Assembly: GCA_032433765.1 (NCBI GenBank)
Contig: JAVIAB010000073.1
Location: 56,578,565 to 56,642,564, forward strand
Origin: Megaustenia siamemsis
Taxonomy: Eukaryota > Mollusca > Gastropoda > Stylommatophora > Ariophantidae
Direction of reading: 5' to 3'
DNA: 64,000 nucleotides
The first letter of the stretch is position 1. Each line of letters opens with the position of its first letter. The notes under the pieces are model-generated. The model saw only the letters and a program-made list of their open reading frames with translations, was not told the DNA's origin and did no database searches. The position numbers and the translations under genes are program-made. This document shows positions 10,601-25,600 of this stretch, piece by piece.

Positions 10601-13600
10601 GGGAGTAGATTACAAAATGAAGGGACACTAACTAGAGGGAGTAAATGACAAAATGAAGGGAACACTAACTAGAGGGAGTAGATGACAAAATGAAGGGACA
10701 CTAGCTAGAAGGAGTAGATGACAAAATGAAGGGACACTAACTAGAGGGAGTAGATGACAAAATGAAGGGAACACTAACTACAGGGAGTAGATGACAAAAT
10801 GAAGGGAACACTAACTAGAGGGAGTAGATGACAAAATGAAGGGACACTAACTAGAGTGAGTAGATGACAAAATGAAGGGACACTAACTAGAGGGAGTAGA
10901 TGACAAAATGAAGGGACACTAACTAGAGGGAGTAGATGACAAAATGAAGGGACACTAACTAGAAGGAGTAGATGACAAAATGAAGGGAACACTAACTAGA
11001 GGGAGTAGATGACAAAATGAAGGGAACACTAACTAGATGGAGTAGATGACAAAAGGAAGGGACACTAACTAGGAGTAGATGACAAAATGATGGGAACACT
11101 AACTAGAGGGAGAAAATGACAAAATGAAGGGAACACTAACTAGAAGGAGTAGATGACAAAATGAAGGGACACTAACTAGAGGGAGTAGATGACAAAATGA
11201 AGGGACACTAACTAGAGGGAGTAGATGACAAAATGAAGGGACACTAACTAGAGGGAGTAGATGACAAAATGAAGGGAACACTAACTAGAGGGAGTAGATG
11301 ACAAAATGAAGGGACACTAACTAGAGTGAGTAGATGACAAAATGTAGGGACACTAACTAGAGGGAGTAGATGACAAAATGAAGGGACACTAACTAGAGGG
11401 AGTAGATGACAAAATGAAGGGACACTAACTAGAGGAGTAGATGACAAAATGAATGGAACACTAACTAGAGGGAGTAGATGACAAAATGAAGGGAACACTA
11501 ACTAGATGGAGTAGATGACAAAAGGAAGACTAACTAGAGGGAGTAGATGACAAAATGAAGGGACACTAACTAGAGGGAGAAAATGACAAAATGAAGGGAA
11601 CACTAACTAGAGGGAGTAAATGACAAAATGAAGGGACACTAACTAGAGGGAGTAGATGACAAAATGAAGGGACACTAACTAGAGGGAGAAAATGACAAAT
11701 GAAGGGAACACTAACTAGAGGGAGTAGATGACAAAATGAAGGGAACACTAACTAGATGGAGTAGATTACAAAATGAAGGGACACTAACTAGAGGGAGAAA
11801 TGACAAAATGAAGGGAACACTAACTAGATGGAGTAGATTACAAAATGAAGGGACACTAACTAGATGGAGTAGATTACAAAATGAAGGGAACACTAACTAG
11901 AGGGAGAAAATGACAAAATGAAGGAACACTAACTAGAGGGAGAAAATGACAAAATGAAGGGAACACTAACTAGATGGAGTAGATTACAAAATGAAGGGAC
12001 ACTAACTAGAGGGTGTAGATGACAAAATGAAGGGAACACTAACTAGAAGGAGTAGATAACAAAATGAAGGGACACTAACTAGAGGGAGTAGATGACAAAA
12101 TGAAGGGAACACTAACTAGAGGGAGTAGATGAGAAAATGAAGGGACACTAACTAGATGGAGTAGATGACAAAATGATGGGAACACTAACTAGAAGGAGTA
12201 GATGACAAAATGAAGGGAACACTAACTAGAGGGAGTAGATGACAAAATGAAGGGAACACTAACTAGAGGAGTAGATTACAAAATGAAGGGACACTAACTA
12301 GAGGGAGTAAATGACAAAATGAAGGGAACACTAACTAGAGGGAGTAGATGACAAAATGAAGGGACACTAGCTAGAAGGAGTAGATGACAAAATGAAGGGA
12401 CACTAACTAGAGGGAGTAGATGACAAAATGAAGGGACACTAACTAGAAGGAGTAGATGACAAAATGAAGGGACACTAACTAGAGGGAGTAGATGACAAAA
12501 CGAAGGGAACACTAACTAGAGGGAGTAGATGACAAAATGAAGGGACACTAACTAGGAGTAGATGACAAAATGATGGGAACACTAACTAGAGGGAGAAAAT
12601 GACAAAATGAAGGGAACACTAACTAGAAGGAGTAGATGACAAAATGAAGGGACACTAACTAGAGGGAGTAGATGACAAAATGAAGGGACACTAACTAGAG
12701 GGAGTAGATGACAAAATGAAGGGACACTAACTAGAGGGAGTAGATGACAAAATGAAGGGAACACTAACTAGAGGGAGTAGATGACAAAATGAAGGGACAC
12801 TAACTAGAGTGAGTAGATGACAAAATGAAGGGACACTAACTAGAGGGAGTAGATGACAAAATGAAGGGACACTAACTAGAGGGAGTAGATGACAAAATGA
12901 AGGGACACTAACTAGAAGGAGTAGATGACAAAATGAAGGAACACTAACTAGAGGGAGTAGATGACAAAATGAAGGGAACACTAACTACAGGGAGTAGATG
13001 ACAAAGGAAGGGACACTAACTAGGAGTAGATGACAAAATGATGGGAACACTAACTAGAGGGAGAAAATGACAAAATGAAGGGAACACTAACTAGAAGGAG
13101 TAGATGACAAAATGAAGGGACACTAACTAGAGGGAGTAGATGACAAAATGAAGGGACACTAACTAGAGGGAGTAGATGACAAAATGAAGGGACACTAACT
13201 AGAGGGAGTAGATGACAAAATGAAGGGAACACTAACTAGAGGGAGTAGATGACAAAATGAAGGGACACTAACTAGAGTGAGTAGATGACAAAATGAAGGG
13301 ACACTAACTAGAGGGAGTAGATGACAAAATGAAGGGACACTAACTAGAGGGAGTAGATGACAAAATGAAGGGACACTAACTAGAAGGAGTAGATGACAAA
13401 ATGAATGGAACACTAACTAGAGGGAGTAGATGACAAAATGAAGGGAACACTAACTAGATGGAGTAGATGACAAAAGGAAGACTAACTAGAGGGAGTAGAT
13501 GACAAAATGAAGGGAACACTAACTAGAGGGAGAAAATGACAAAAATGAAGGGAACACTAACTAGAGGGAGTAAATGACAAAATGAAGGGACACTAACTAG

Positions 13601-16600
13601 AGGGAGTAGATGACAAAATGAAGGGACACTAACTAGAGGGAGAAAATGACAAAATGAAGGGAACACTAACTAGAGGGAGTAGATGACAAAATGAAGGGAA
13701 CACTAACTAGATGGAGTAGATTACAAAATGAAGGGACACTAACTAGAGGGAGAAAATGACAAAATGAAGGGAACACTAACTAGATGGAGTAGATTACAAA
13801 ATGAAGGGACACTAACTAGATGGAGTAGATTACAAAATGAAGGGAACACTAACTAGAGGGAGAAAATGACAAAATGAAGGGAACACTAACTAGAGGGAGA
13901 AAATGACAAAATGAAGGGAACACTAACTAGATGGAGTAGATTACAAAATGAAGGGACACTAACTAGAGGGAGTAGATTACAAAATGAAGGGACACTAACT
14001 AGATGGAGTAGATTACAAAATGAAGGGACACTAACTAGAGGGAGTAGATGACAAAACGAAGGGAACACTAACTAGAGGGAGTAGATGACAAAATGAAGGG
14101 ACACTAACTAGGAGTAGATGACAAAATGATGGGAACACTAACTAGAGGGAGAAAATGACAAAATGAAGGGAACACTAACTAGAAGGAGTAGATGACAAAA
14201 TGAAGGGACACTAACTAGAGGGAGTAGATGACAAAATGAAGGGACACTAACTAGAGGGAGTAGATGACAAAATGAAGGGACACTAACTAGAGGGAGTAGA
14301 TGACAAAATGAAGGGAACACTAACTAGAGGGAGTAGATGACAAAATGAAGGGACACTAACTAGAGTGAGTAGATGACAAAATGAAGGGACACTAACTAGA
14401 GGGAGTAGATGACAAAATGAAGGGACACTAACTAGAGGGAGTAGATGACAAAATGAAGGGACACTAACTAGAAGGAGTAGATGACAAAATGAAGGAACAC
14501 TAACTAGAGGGAGTAGATGACAAAATGAAGGGAACACTAACTAGATGGAGTAGATGACAAAAGGAAGGGACACTAACTAGGAGTAGATGACAAAATGATG
14601 GGAACACTAACTAGAGGGAGAAAATGACAAAATGAAGGGAACACTAACTAGAAGGAGTAGATGACAAAATGAAGGGACACTAACTAGAGGGAGTAGATGA
14701 CAAAATGAAGGGACACTAACTAGAGGGAGTAGATGACAAAATGAAGGGACACTAACTAGAGGGAGTAGATGACAAAATGAAGGGAACACTAACTAGAGGG
14801 AGTAGATGACAAAATGAAGGGACACTAACTAGAGTGAGTAGATGACAAAATGAAGGGACACTAACTAGAGGGAGTAGATGACAAAATGAAGGGACACTAA
14901 CTAGAGGGAGTAGATGACAAAATGAAGGGACACTAACTAGAAGGAGTAGATGACAAAATGAATGGAACACTAACTAGAGGGAGTAGATGACAAAATGAAG
15001 GGAACACTAACTAGATGGAGTAGATGACAAAAGGAAGACTAACTAGAGGGAGTAGATGACAAAATGAAGGGAACACTAACTAGAGGGAGAAAATGACAAA
15101 AATGAAGGGAACACTAACTAGAGGGAGTAAATGACAAAATGAAGGGACACTAACTAGAGGAGTAGATGACAAAATGAAGGGACACTAACTAGAGGGAGAA
15201 AATGACAAAATGAAGGGAACACTAACTAGAGGGAGTAGATGACAAAATGAAGGGAACACTAACTAGATGGAGTAGATTACAAAATGAAGGGACACTAACT
15301 AGAGGGAGAAAATGACAAAATGAAGGGAACACTAACTAGATGGAGTAGATTACAAAATGAAGGGACACTAACTAGATGGAGTAGATTACAAAATGAAGGG
15401 AACACTAACTAGAGGGAGAAAATGACAAAATGAAGGGAACACTAACTAGAGGGAGAAAATGACAAAATGAAGGGAACACTAACTAGATGGAGTAGATTAC
15501 AAAATGAAGGGACACTAACTAGAGGGAGTAGATTACAAAATGAAGGGACACTAACTAGATGGAGTAGATTACAAAATGAAGGGACACTAACTAGATGGAG
15601 TAGATTACAAAATGAAGGGACACTAACTAGAGGGAGTATAAATCAAAATGAAAGGGAATGTGACTAAAGGGTTCAGGTGACAAAAATAAAGGAACTAGAA
15701 AAAAAATAGAACAAAAAATTACACTAAGATAATAATGATGCCCAAGTGCAATGTATCCCAATGTAAGATAGTGAATGTAGTTGCAACTCCAAGAAAATGT
15801 AGCACCAAGGTGAATATACAACAAATGAAATATTGATTTGAATACCATAGTAAAATGAAACCAGATAGGAGATGCAACGCAGAAATGTTTTTAATTATGA
15901 CAGTCTGACAAGAAGAATAGTAGAAAATGGCAGACATTACAAGGGTAGGTACAAGAATTTTGCACTTTGCTCAGAAATCGTTAAATCAAACAGGAATGCT
16001 ATGTACCATTATGAAGGCATATTACTGATTGAAATTTTTGATGAATGCATGAAGTTAGCAAGAAATTGATACAATTGTGTCTGAAGTGGCTTCACGGGTT
16101 GGGCAAAAGTTTTACACTTAAGCCTGAATGAATCAAAGTATGTACTTAAAAAAATGGTGAGAACTTTAATTATTCTCTACATATTTACCCCTCAAAATGT
16201 CTACTTTTGCTTCTTTAACTTCCTAATGCCCTGACTGCAGAACTCCTCAAAACTGGGACCCAAATCACTTCTTCAGGCCAGTAATCAAAACTCCAATCTC
16301 TCTTTCATAAAGCACTATGGATACGCCCTGTACTCACAGGAAATTTCAACCAATAGTGTGACTTTACAATGATAATAGCATTCCCATGTGCCTTAGTAAT
16401 TTCTTAGTCAAGCACCAAATTATAAGACAAACAATCATACGTGCAACAAATTTAGTCTGAGTGGAGTAGGAAAGGTGGTGACTACTGTAACATATACTAA
16501 ACATATTATAATCAATACTGAAGATATCAACTTGTGAAATTAGATTTTTTTAGATAAACCAAAAATGTCAGAATGAGAAATAATGACATCAGATACATTG

Positions 16601-19600
16601 TTCAAACTATAACCTGCATCAAACAAAATAAAAGTGGTTAGCAATTCCATGAGAATGCTGGACAATAACCAGTCATTATTATAGGAGCCAGTAGTGGGGT
16701 GAAGTGTACACAAAGTATGGTAACTGCTTGACAAAATAGGAACACAACAAAATACTGACGTTTCAGCCTGTGGCCTTTTTCAGAAGGTGGTGACAGCAAC
16801 AAATGGTGTGGCACAGATATATATCTATAGCTACATGTTGGATGATAAAGTTAGGGAGAGGTGGACAGAGGGATGAGAGATGGGATGGTGAGATGAGAAA
16901 GAGATGTGTCACATGTTAGAGGATAGGTGAAGTGTAGAGATAAGTATAGAGAAATAATGTAGAACTGAAAAATAAAATATGAAGAATAAAAAGTATAAAG
17001 TATATTATATATTAAAATATACAAAATATATTGAAAATCACTTAGCTGGAGTGATTTGGCTGCTCCAGGTAAGAGAATGTACCCAAATGTTAGGTAGAGA
17101 CAAGCCACTTGGAAAATCAGTCACATGGTAAGACTGAGGGCAGTTGGGCGAGACACAGACCAGGGGTAGTAAAAGTGGCCAGAAAACAAGGAGCAAAGTC
17201 TGGGGGCTATAGGTGATAAGTGGGTAAAAAGAAGAATAGGTGCATAGGGATGTGTCGGCTAGGCAGGTTCGTGAACAAAGGCGGTAAGTAATAGATGAGG
17301 CAGTAGCACACTACAATATCCCGAGGGAGACATGTCAAAGGGCAAACATACGATCAGGGGAGGGAAAAAAGGAGAGGGGCTAAAGTTATGTCGCCTAATC
17401 AAGGGACTAGAACTCTGAAGGAAGATAACCCAAATGGAGATAAGTAGGGAAGTTATGGAAATAAGGTTGGAGAGTAGCTTTAGACAAGTTGCTACTAAAA
17501 CACCAGACAAATGGTTTACCAGAAGTAAAAGGAGAAGTAGTGTACTAGGAGTAGATAAAGAGAGGTGGTATACTAAGAATGGATGTACTAGGAGTAGATA
17601 AAGAGAGGTGGTATACTAAGAATGGATGTACTAATAGATAAATAGAGAAGAGGGTGTAGGGAGGTTGTCCTAGGCGTTTGGCAAAGGAAAGTGGTGTACT
17701 AGAAGTTGGGAGAAAAGAGAAATGGTGTACCAGAAGTGGAGATATATAGAAGTATAAAGAACTGGTGTACTAGAAGTGGATTAATGGAGAGGGTGCGCCA
17801 GAAGTAGATAGATAGAGAAGGGGTTTGTAGTATGTAAAATAATAGAGAAGTGGTGTACTGGAAGTTAGTGCATAGAGAGGTGGTGTACTGGAAGTTAGTG
17901 CATAGAGAGGTGGTGTACTGGAAGTTAGTGCATAGAGAGGTGGTGTATTGAAAGTTAGTACATAGAGAGGTGGTGTACTGGAAGTTAGTGCATAGAGAGG
18001 TGGTGTATTGAAAGTTAGTACATAGAGAGGTGGTATACTGGAAGTTAGTACATAGAGAGGTGGTGTACTGGAAGTTAGTACATAGAGAGGTGGTGTACTG
18101 GAAGTTAGTACATAGAGAGGTAGTGTACTGGAAGTTAGTACTTAGAGAGGTGGTGTACTGGAAGTTAGTACATAGAGAGGTGGTGTACTGGAAGTTAGTA
18201 CATAGAGAGGTGGTGTGGTGGAAGTTAGTACATAGAGAGGTGGTGTACTGGAAGTTAGTACATAGAGAGGTGGTGTACTGGAAGTTAGTACATAGAGAGG
18301 TGATGTGCTGGAAGTTAGTACATAGAGAGGTGGTGTACTGGAAGTTAGTACATAGAGAGGTGGTGTACTGGAAGTTAGTACATAGAGAGGTGGTGTACTG
18401 GAAGTTAGTACATAGAGAGGTGGTGTACTGGAAGTAGAAAATCAGAGAAATGATGTACCTGAAGTAGATATACAGAAAGGTGGTGTGCAAGGAGTTGATG
18501 AATAGATGTCCTAGAAGAGGACACATAGGTGATTTTGGGATAAGTGCAGTACTAGATGGATAGACATAGAGAAGTGGTTACTATAAATGAATAGAAAGAG
18601 AAGGGGTGTACTAGAAGTAGATCAACAGAGAAGTGGTGTATTAAACGTAGACATATAAAAGTGAACGCAGAAATGGTGCACCCAAAGTAGAGATAGTAAT
18701 AATACTATATATAATTGGTGTACTAGAGGTTGATAAATGGAGAGGTGGTGAGCTAGAAGTGGATAAGCAGAGAAGGGGTATATATGGTGTAAAGTAATAG
18801 AGAAGTGGTGAACTAGAAGTTAGTACATAGAGAGGTGGTGTACTAGAAGTAGAAACATAGAGAAGTGGTGAACCCAGAGTAGATATTTAGAGAAGTGAAG
18901 TACTAAGTTTGGATAGAGAGTGGTTTACTAGAAGTACAAGAATAGAGAAGTGGTGAACTATGAACTGGTTAATAGAGGTGTGGTGTCCTAGAAGTGGAAA
19001 AATACAGATGTGGTGTACTAGAGAGGATATTAGAGAGGTGGTGTACTAGATGGATAAGAACAGAGAAGGGGTTACTATAAGTGGACAGAGAGAGAAAGGG
19101 TGTACTGGAAGTAGATAAACAGATAATTTGTGAATTAGACGTGAATACAGAGGTGTACTAGGGTAGTGGAGTACAGATGTGGGAGGATGGAGTGAAAGGA
19201 AGAGGGATCATCAGAGGGACAGGGATACATTGATGCCACGTGGGGTGAAGCAACCCAAACGGGCAATCAGGCGATTCTCTAAAATGAATTGACTGTGGCT
19301 GTCAGAGAAGCATGACAATAGGCCGGTAACTAGGACATCAACCTTACCACAATGATCCATAGAAATAAAGTGGGATGCTACGGGGGTGCCTGCATCACGG
19401 GTGATGCCATATAGATGTTCACGGCTAATTACCGAGACAGCGCCCAAATTCACCAATGTAGGTCAACGATCATCGCTTGCAAATGATGACATAAATAATG
19501 TTGCGCGATGTACAAGTGAATCCCTCTCTGATCTCGAAAGGACCATTGGGGAAGAGAACCATATCCGTCTGGAGAACATGGTTGCAAGTATTGCATAGGC

Positions 19601-22600
19601 TGCGGTTATGGAGGATCGTTCCCCGATGGCTGTGGGGGGAAGCAGGAAGGGGCTCCAAACAAGAAAATCACGAAGGTTGGTCACGCTTAAAGGTAAATAC
19701 GGGGGGGGGGGGGGGGGGAGATGACTGGTAGTGGAGTCTCAGAGCGGAGAATAGAGAGGTAGTGGTGAGTGTGATGGGTGAGGACGAGCACTACCCTGTC
19801 AGAGGGGGAATGGGTAGAGGGGGTGAAAGCACTCTGGCGTGAGGTGCGGAGAACCCGACATAGGGCAAGGAGGAGAGCAGCTTCATGATGCGTTGGCAGA
19901 AGAAGTCGACCATGAGGTGGGAATTATGAAGGAAATCTTCATCGTTTTGGCAAAGGTAATGAAGTCTGAGAAGCTGTGAATAGGGAAGAGAGTTCTTACA
20001 GGATGTCGGGTGAGATGAGTCATAGCGGAGGTAACAATGGGAGTCAGTATGTTTGTAGAAGACCGAGGTGAGTATACGAGAGGTACCTAAGGAGACTGTG
20101 ATGTCTAGTAAAGATACGAGAGAGGTAGAGATGTTGAAGGCGATGTGGATCGAGGGGTGGATATGACCGACATACTCGATGAAACGGGAGATCGGTGGAG
20201 CGGAGTGTTTTAATCTCCCGGGAGGTGGTACTGATGAACCACCATCCATTTTCCCAAAGCCTGTGATTCGCCAGTGGAAGGAGTCCAGTCAGATTTGCGA
20301 GAGGAGAAAAGGGTGAATTCATCTGCAGGAGAAGAGTTAGGATGAAGATAGAAATGGGCCTTGCATCGTAGTTGTCTGTGATGCTCATGTACATCACGCG
20401 AAAGAGATAGTAAATCACTAGAGGGGCGAAGAGGGATAAACTTGAGACCCTTGCTGAGAAGAAAGCGTTCGTGGCCAGAAAGAGGCAAATCAGGGGAATA
20501 CATGAAGAAGGGTATATCAGTGATAAATTGTATGAAGACAAGTGGGGAGTGTGGTAATAAACAAAGGGAGATAAAGAGGGGTGAGTAACGTAGAATCAGG
20601 GGAGGTCCACGTGAAAGTTAAGGGAGTGTACACATCATGGATCACGAGAACTGGAAACGAGGCGGAGAGAGTTAAGTTAGACAAAGGATAGGTTAAATTA
20701 GATTTATTCGAGATATGGCGATGGTTCAATCCAGACGACTGTGGGTTTTGTTACAGGCGATACTGGGAACAAGGAGAGTTGATTCGGACATTCGATAGCA
20801 GGTTAGTTGGTGTGTGGCCGTTAAGCTGGTTAGACATGTTCCAGGAGAAGTGATCAGAGAAGGACGTAGTGTTGATAGGATAAGAAACCATAGTAGCGCC
20901 TAATGTGAAGTAGAATAATGAATTAGGCTCATAGGTTCGTGTGAGTTGTCAAGAGACATTATTACTGTAGTTAACACCTACCACAATGCATAGAGACTTT
21001 GTTAGAATATGAGTATTCTCATCATCATAGGCTGTGTGTAAGCCATACATAGATGTTATTGCTGGAGTGGTAGCTCCAAACAATTGAAGAGACTGTGTTA
21101 GAATATGAGTGTTCTCATCATCATGGGCTGTGTGTAAGTCATAAGAGACGTTATTACTGTAGCTGGGAGCTATAAACAATTGAAGAGACTGTGTTAGAAT
21201 ATGAGTGTTCTCATCATCATAGGCTGTATGTAAGCCATACAGAGATGTTATTGCTGCAGTGGTAGCTACAAAACCAGCTGAAGAGACTTGTTAGGGTGTG
21301 AGTGTTCTCACCAGGGGCTGTTTAGAATGCTCATGACAGCATTCCTGCATATGTACTATGAAGGGGGTAAGAGAAGTGTGAGAGGCTACTAACAGACTTT
21401 GCTATTGTGTTAACGAACCTGCTATGGAAGGTGATCATGGTGTAAATAAACTTCAGTCGTGTGAACTTTTCACACTTCACTGGTGTTAGTACATGCTGTG
21501 TCCATAGTTAGCTGTATTGTCTGTCACTAGCGAATGAACAAACGCTGGGGTGTCATGAACCAACGGGAGTAACAACGCAGGGTCTACCAAGAATCGATCA
21601 CTGGCCAACAGTGTCATCCGAGAGATGAGAATCAAGCGCGGCGACCGTTCTGGGCAGTGACCTGCTATACCAGGCAACTGGGCTGGTATCCAGGGCGTCC
21701 TGTCGAGGCGACTCAAGAGCTCAGATCTGAATGAGCTTGCTGCCTGACATATTCCCAGCTTCAAGTAGAGTGAAGGCTCAGTTCTTAGCGAGCTTTCTGT
21801 CGTACGGATCAGCAGTGAAGGCTCAGTTCTTAGCGAGCTTTCTGTCGTACGGATCAGCAGTGAAGGCTCAGTTCTTAGCGAGCTTTCTGTCGTACGGATC
21901 AGCAGTGAAGGCTCAGTTCTTAGCGAGCTTTCTGTCGTACGGATCAGCAGTGAAGGCTCAGTTCTTAGCGAGTTTTCTGTCGTACGGATCAGCAGTGAAG
22001 GTGTACAAAGGTGTTAACGGGGAGAAATAGCCCGTTACATACATACGATGAGGGAGCTGGAGTCAGAGGCAGTCGGGAGTGGAGGAGGAGATGGAGAGTT
22101 TGTGTTTGTGCTGGGAGGACAGAAAGTCGGTTGAAGTGGTGGATAGTATGGCGGATGAGACGAAGACCTCCGGGTAAGTTCGTGGTGAGGTGCTGGAGTT
22201 GGGATGGTAGGTATTGTTGGCGGGTGTTAAGGTCGGATATAAGACGAGAGTGGCGGGGAGGGGAAGGGGGGCGGCAAGACGTACGCGTCTCAGGCCATGC
22301 TGGAGTTCAAGGTACTGTAGTTAGCGGCATAGATAGCTAGAGAGGTGGGGTTGACCGACATGTGGTGAGAAATGTGATCGGAACCCACATGGGAGAATTT
22401 TGCGATGGAGACAGTTGTTTAGGTAATTCAGATGGCAGGTAAATCTGGTTTTCTTGAGAGTAATGAAGGCAAAATCCTTGGAGACGTGAGAGAGTTCACG
22501 GGGTAGAGTAGAGAAAGAGGCAATGATGGAGTAACGGATAAATTGAGACAATTATCTGAGGGAGGGAATATTGAGGAGACAGGAGGGAACCAAGTAGGGA

Positions 22601-25600
22601 AGTGAGAGATAAACCTCAGAAAGGAAAATTAAAGGAAAGATATTGATATGAGAGAAGGAGGAAGGGTTGGATGTGAGAGAAGTGTAGAACCCAATCGGAG
22701 AGGAGAGAGTTAGGAGGCAGATAGATATAGGGTTAGGAGGTAGACAAATAGAGGGTTAGGAGGTAGACAGATTGAGGGTTAGGAGGCAGACAGATTGAGG
22801 GTTAGGAGGCAGACAGATTGAGGTTAGGAGGTAGACAGATAAAGGGTTAGGATGCAGATAGATAGAGAGTTAGGAGGTAGACAGATAAAGGGTTAGGATG
22901 CAGATAGATAGAGGGTTAGGAGGTAGACAGATAAAGGGTTATGAGGCAGACAGATAGAGGGTTAGGAGGCAGACAGATAGAGGGTTAGGAGGTAGACATA
23001 TAGAGGGTTAGGAGGTAGACAGATAGAGGGTTAGGAGGTAGACAGATAAAGGGTTAGGATGCAGATAGATAGAGGGTTAGGAGGTAGACAGATAAAGGGT
23101 TATGAGGCAGACAGATAGAGGGTTAGGAGGCAGACAGATAGAGGGTTAGGGGGTAAACAGATAAAGGGTTAGGATGCAGATAGATAGAGGGTTAGGAGGT
23201 AGACAGATAAAGGGTTAGGAGGTAGACATATAGAGGGTTAGGAGGCAGACAGATAGAGGGTTAGGAGGTAGACAGATACAGGGTTAGGATGCAGATAGAT
23301 AGAGGGTTAGGAGGTAGACAGATAAAGGGTTATGAGGCAGACAGATAGAGGGTTAGGAGGCAGACAGATAGAGGGTTAGGAGGTAGACATATAGAGGGTT
23401 AGGAGGTAGACAGATAGAGGGGAGACTGACGAGAGGTAACTTAAGTGGATGAGGGAACGAAGAGCTATGGTGATGAGTCTAACTAAAGTCCACAGAGATG
23501 GATGACGTTAAACAAACATAAAGTAGCAGTAGTATATATTGAGTAGGGAACAGACAACTAATTGCAATGCTGCGGTATAGCTGATAACAAGGAGCCAGTA
23601 GTGGGGTGTGGTGTACAAAGTTTGGTGACAGCTTTACATAAAAGGTTCACAACAAAATACTGAAATTTCGGCCTGCGACCTTCTTCAGAAGACGAGGACA
23701 ACAACAAATGGTGAGGCACACATGTCTATAGCTACATGTCGGATGATGAAGTTAGGGAGAGGTGGACAGAAGTGATGAGAGATGGGATGATGAGATGAAA
23801 AAGAGATGTGTCACATGTTAGAGGATAGGTAAGTGTAGAGATGTAAGATCGTAAGTATAAGAGAAATAATTTAGAAATAATATAGTACTAAAACCTAAAA
23901 TGTAAGATTAAAAAATATAAAGTATATTATATCTTAAAATTTTAAAAATATATTGAAAATGACTTAGCTGAAGTGGCTCTGTTCTTGTACCTCTAGTACA
24001 CCACTCTCTATTTATCCAATCTTAGTACATCACTTCTCTATATATCTACTCTGGGTTCACCACTTCTCTATGTTTCTACCTCTAGTACACCACTTCTCTA
24101 TGCACTTCTTCTAATACACTACTTCTCCTAAATTTAATGTCTATTACACCCCTTCCTAATTAATCTACTTCTAGTAAATCCACTCCCAGTACTCTACTCC
24201 AGTGTCTACTCCTAACACATCACTTCTCTACTTTCCACTTCTGATGTACCCTTTCTCTGTTACACCTCTCTATATATTTTTCTAATACACCCCTTCTCTG
24301 TTATCTACTCCTTATAACTCCCTATCTTTCTAGCCACTTATAGTAATTACTTCTACATCCTTTCCTTGTATACCACTTCTCTTGATATCTACTCCTAGTA
24401 TACTACTTCTCTACTTTGGGTGCACCATTTGTCCGTTCACTTTTATATATCTACGTCTAATACACCACTTCTCTGTTGATCTACTTCTAGTACACCTCTT
24501 TTCTTTCTATTCATTTATAGTAACCTCTTTTCTATGTCTATCCATACTCCACTTATCCCAATATCAACTATGAGTCCTCTTGTAGGACACCACCTGCCTA
24601 TTCATCAACTCCTTGCATACCACCTCTCTGTATATCTACTTCAGGTACACCATTTATCTACTTTTCTACTTCCAGTACACCACCTCTCTGTATATCTACT
24701 TCAGGTACACCATTTATCTACTTTTATACTTCCAGTACACCACCTCTCTGTATATCTACTTCAGGTACACCATTTATCTACTTTTATACTTCCAGTACAC
24801 CACCTCTCTGTATATCTACTTCAGGTACACCATTTATCTACTTTTCTACTTCCAGTACACCACCTCTCTGTATATCTACTTCAGGTACACCATTTATCTA
24901 CTTTTCTACTTCCAGTACACCACCTCTCTGTATATCTACTTCAGGTACACCATTTATCTACTTTTCTACTTCCAGTACACCACCTCTCTGTATATCTACT
25001 TCAGGTACACCATTTATCTACTTTTATACTTCCAGTACACCACTTCTTTATTACTTTACATCCTACAGACATCATCTCTATCTACTCTGGCTCACCATCT
25101 CCATTAATCTGCTTCTAGTACACCAGTTCTTTATACTTCTCTATATCTCCACTTCTGGTACACCATTTCTCTATTCTCCCAACTTCCAGTACACCACCTC
25201 TCTATGCACTAACTTCCAGTACACCATTTCTCTATTCTCCCAACTTCCAGTACACCACCTCTCTATGCACTAACTTCCAGTACACCACCTCTCTATGCAC
25301 TAACTTCCAGTACACCACCTCTCTATGCACTAACTTCCAGTACACCACCTCTCTATGCACTAACTTTCAGTACACCACCTCTCTATGCACTAACTTTCAG
25401 TACACCACCTCTCTATGCACTAACTTCCAGTACACCACCTCTCTATGCACTAACTTCCAGTACACCACCTCTCTATGCACTAACTTCCAGTACACCACTT
25501 CTCTATTACTTTACATCATACTCACCTCATCTCTATCTATCTACTCTAGCTCACCCCCTCTATATCTCCACTTCTGGTACCCTATTTCTCTATTCTCCCA

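Noticed and set aside
9584..15667. Many 60-150 codon minus-strand frames ([12 protein letters not shown] repeats)
   Set aside because: They are translations of the 36-37 bp minisatellite; starts and ends follow indels between 36- and 37-base units.
17699..18526. 275-codon frame of [10 protein letters not shown] repeats
   Set aside because: It is the 30-bp array of the left inverted arm read in an open frame, with no domain.
22011..22340. Plus-strand Arg/Trp-rich frame of 109 codons
   Set aside because: The minus strand of the same stretch carries Penelope-like N-terminal sequence; the plus frame is its shadow.
22700..23418. Interstitial telomeric repeat
   Set aside because: GGGTTAGG is embedded in a 23-bp unit with unrelated bases; there are no runs of TTAGGG.
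24534..25118. 194- and 164-codon frames on the plus strand
   Set aside because: Both cover the 60-bp array in different frames. Repetition, not coding, explains them.
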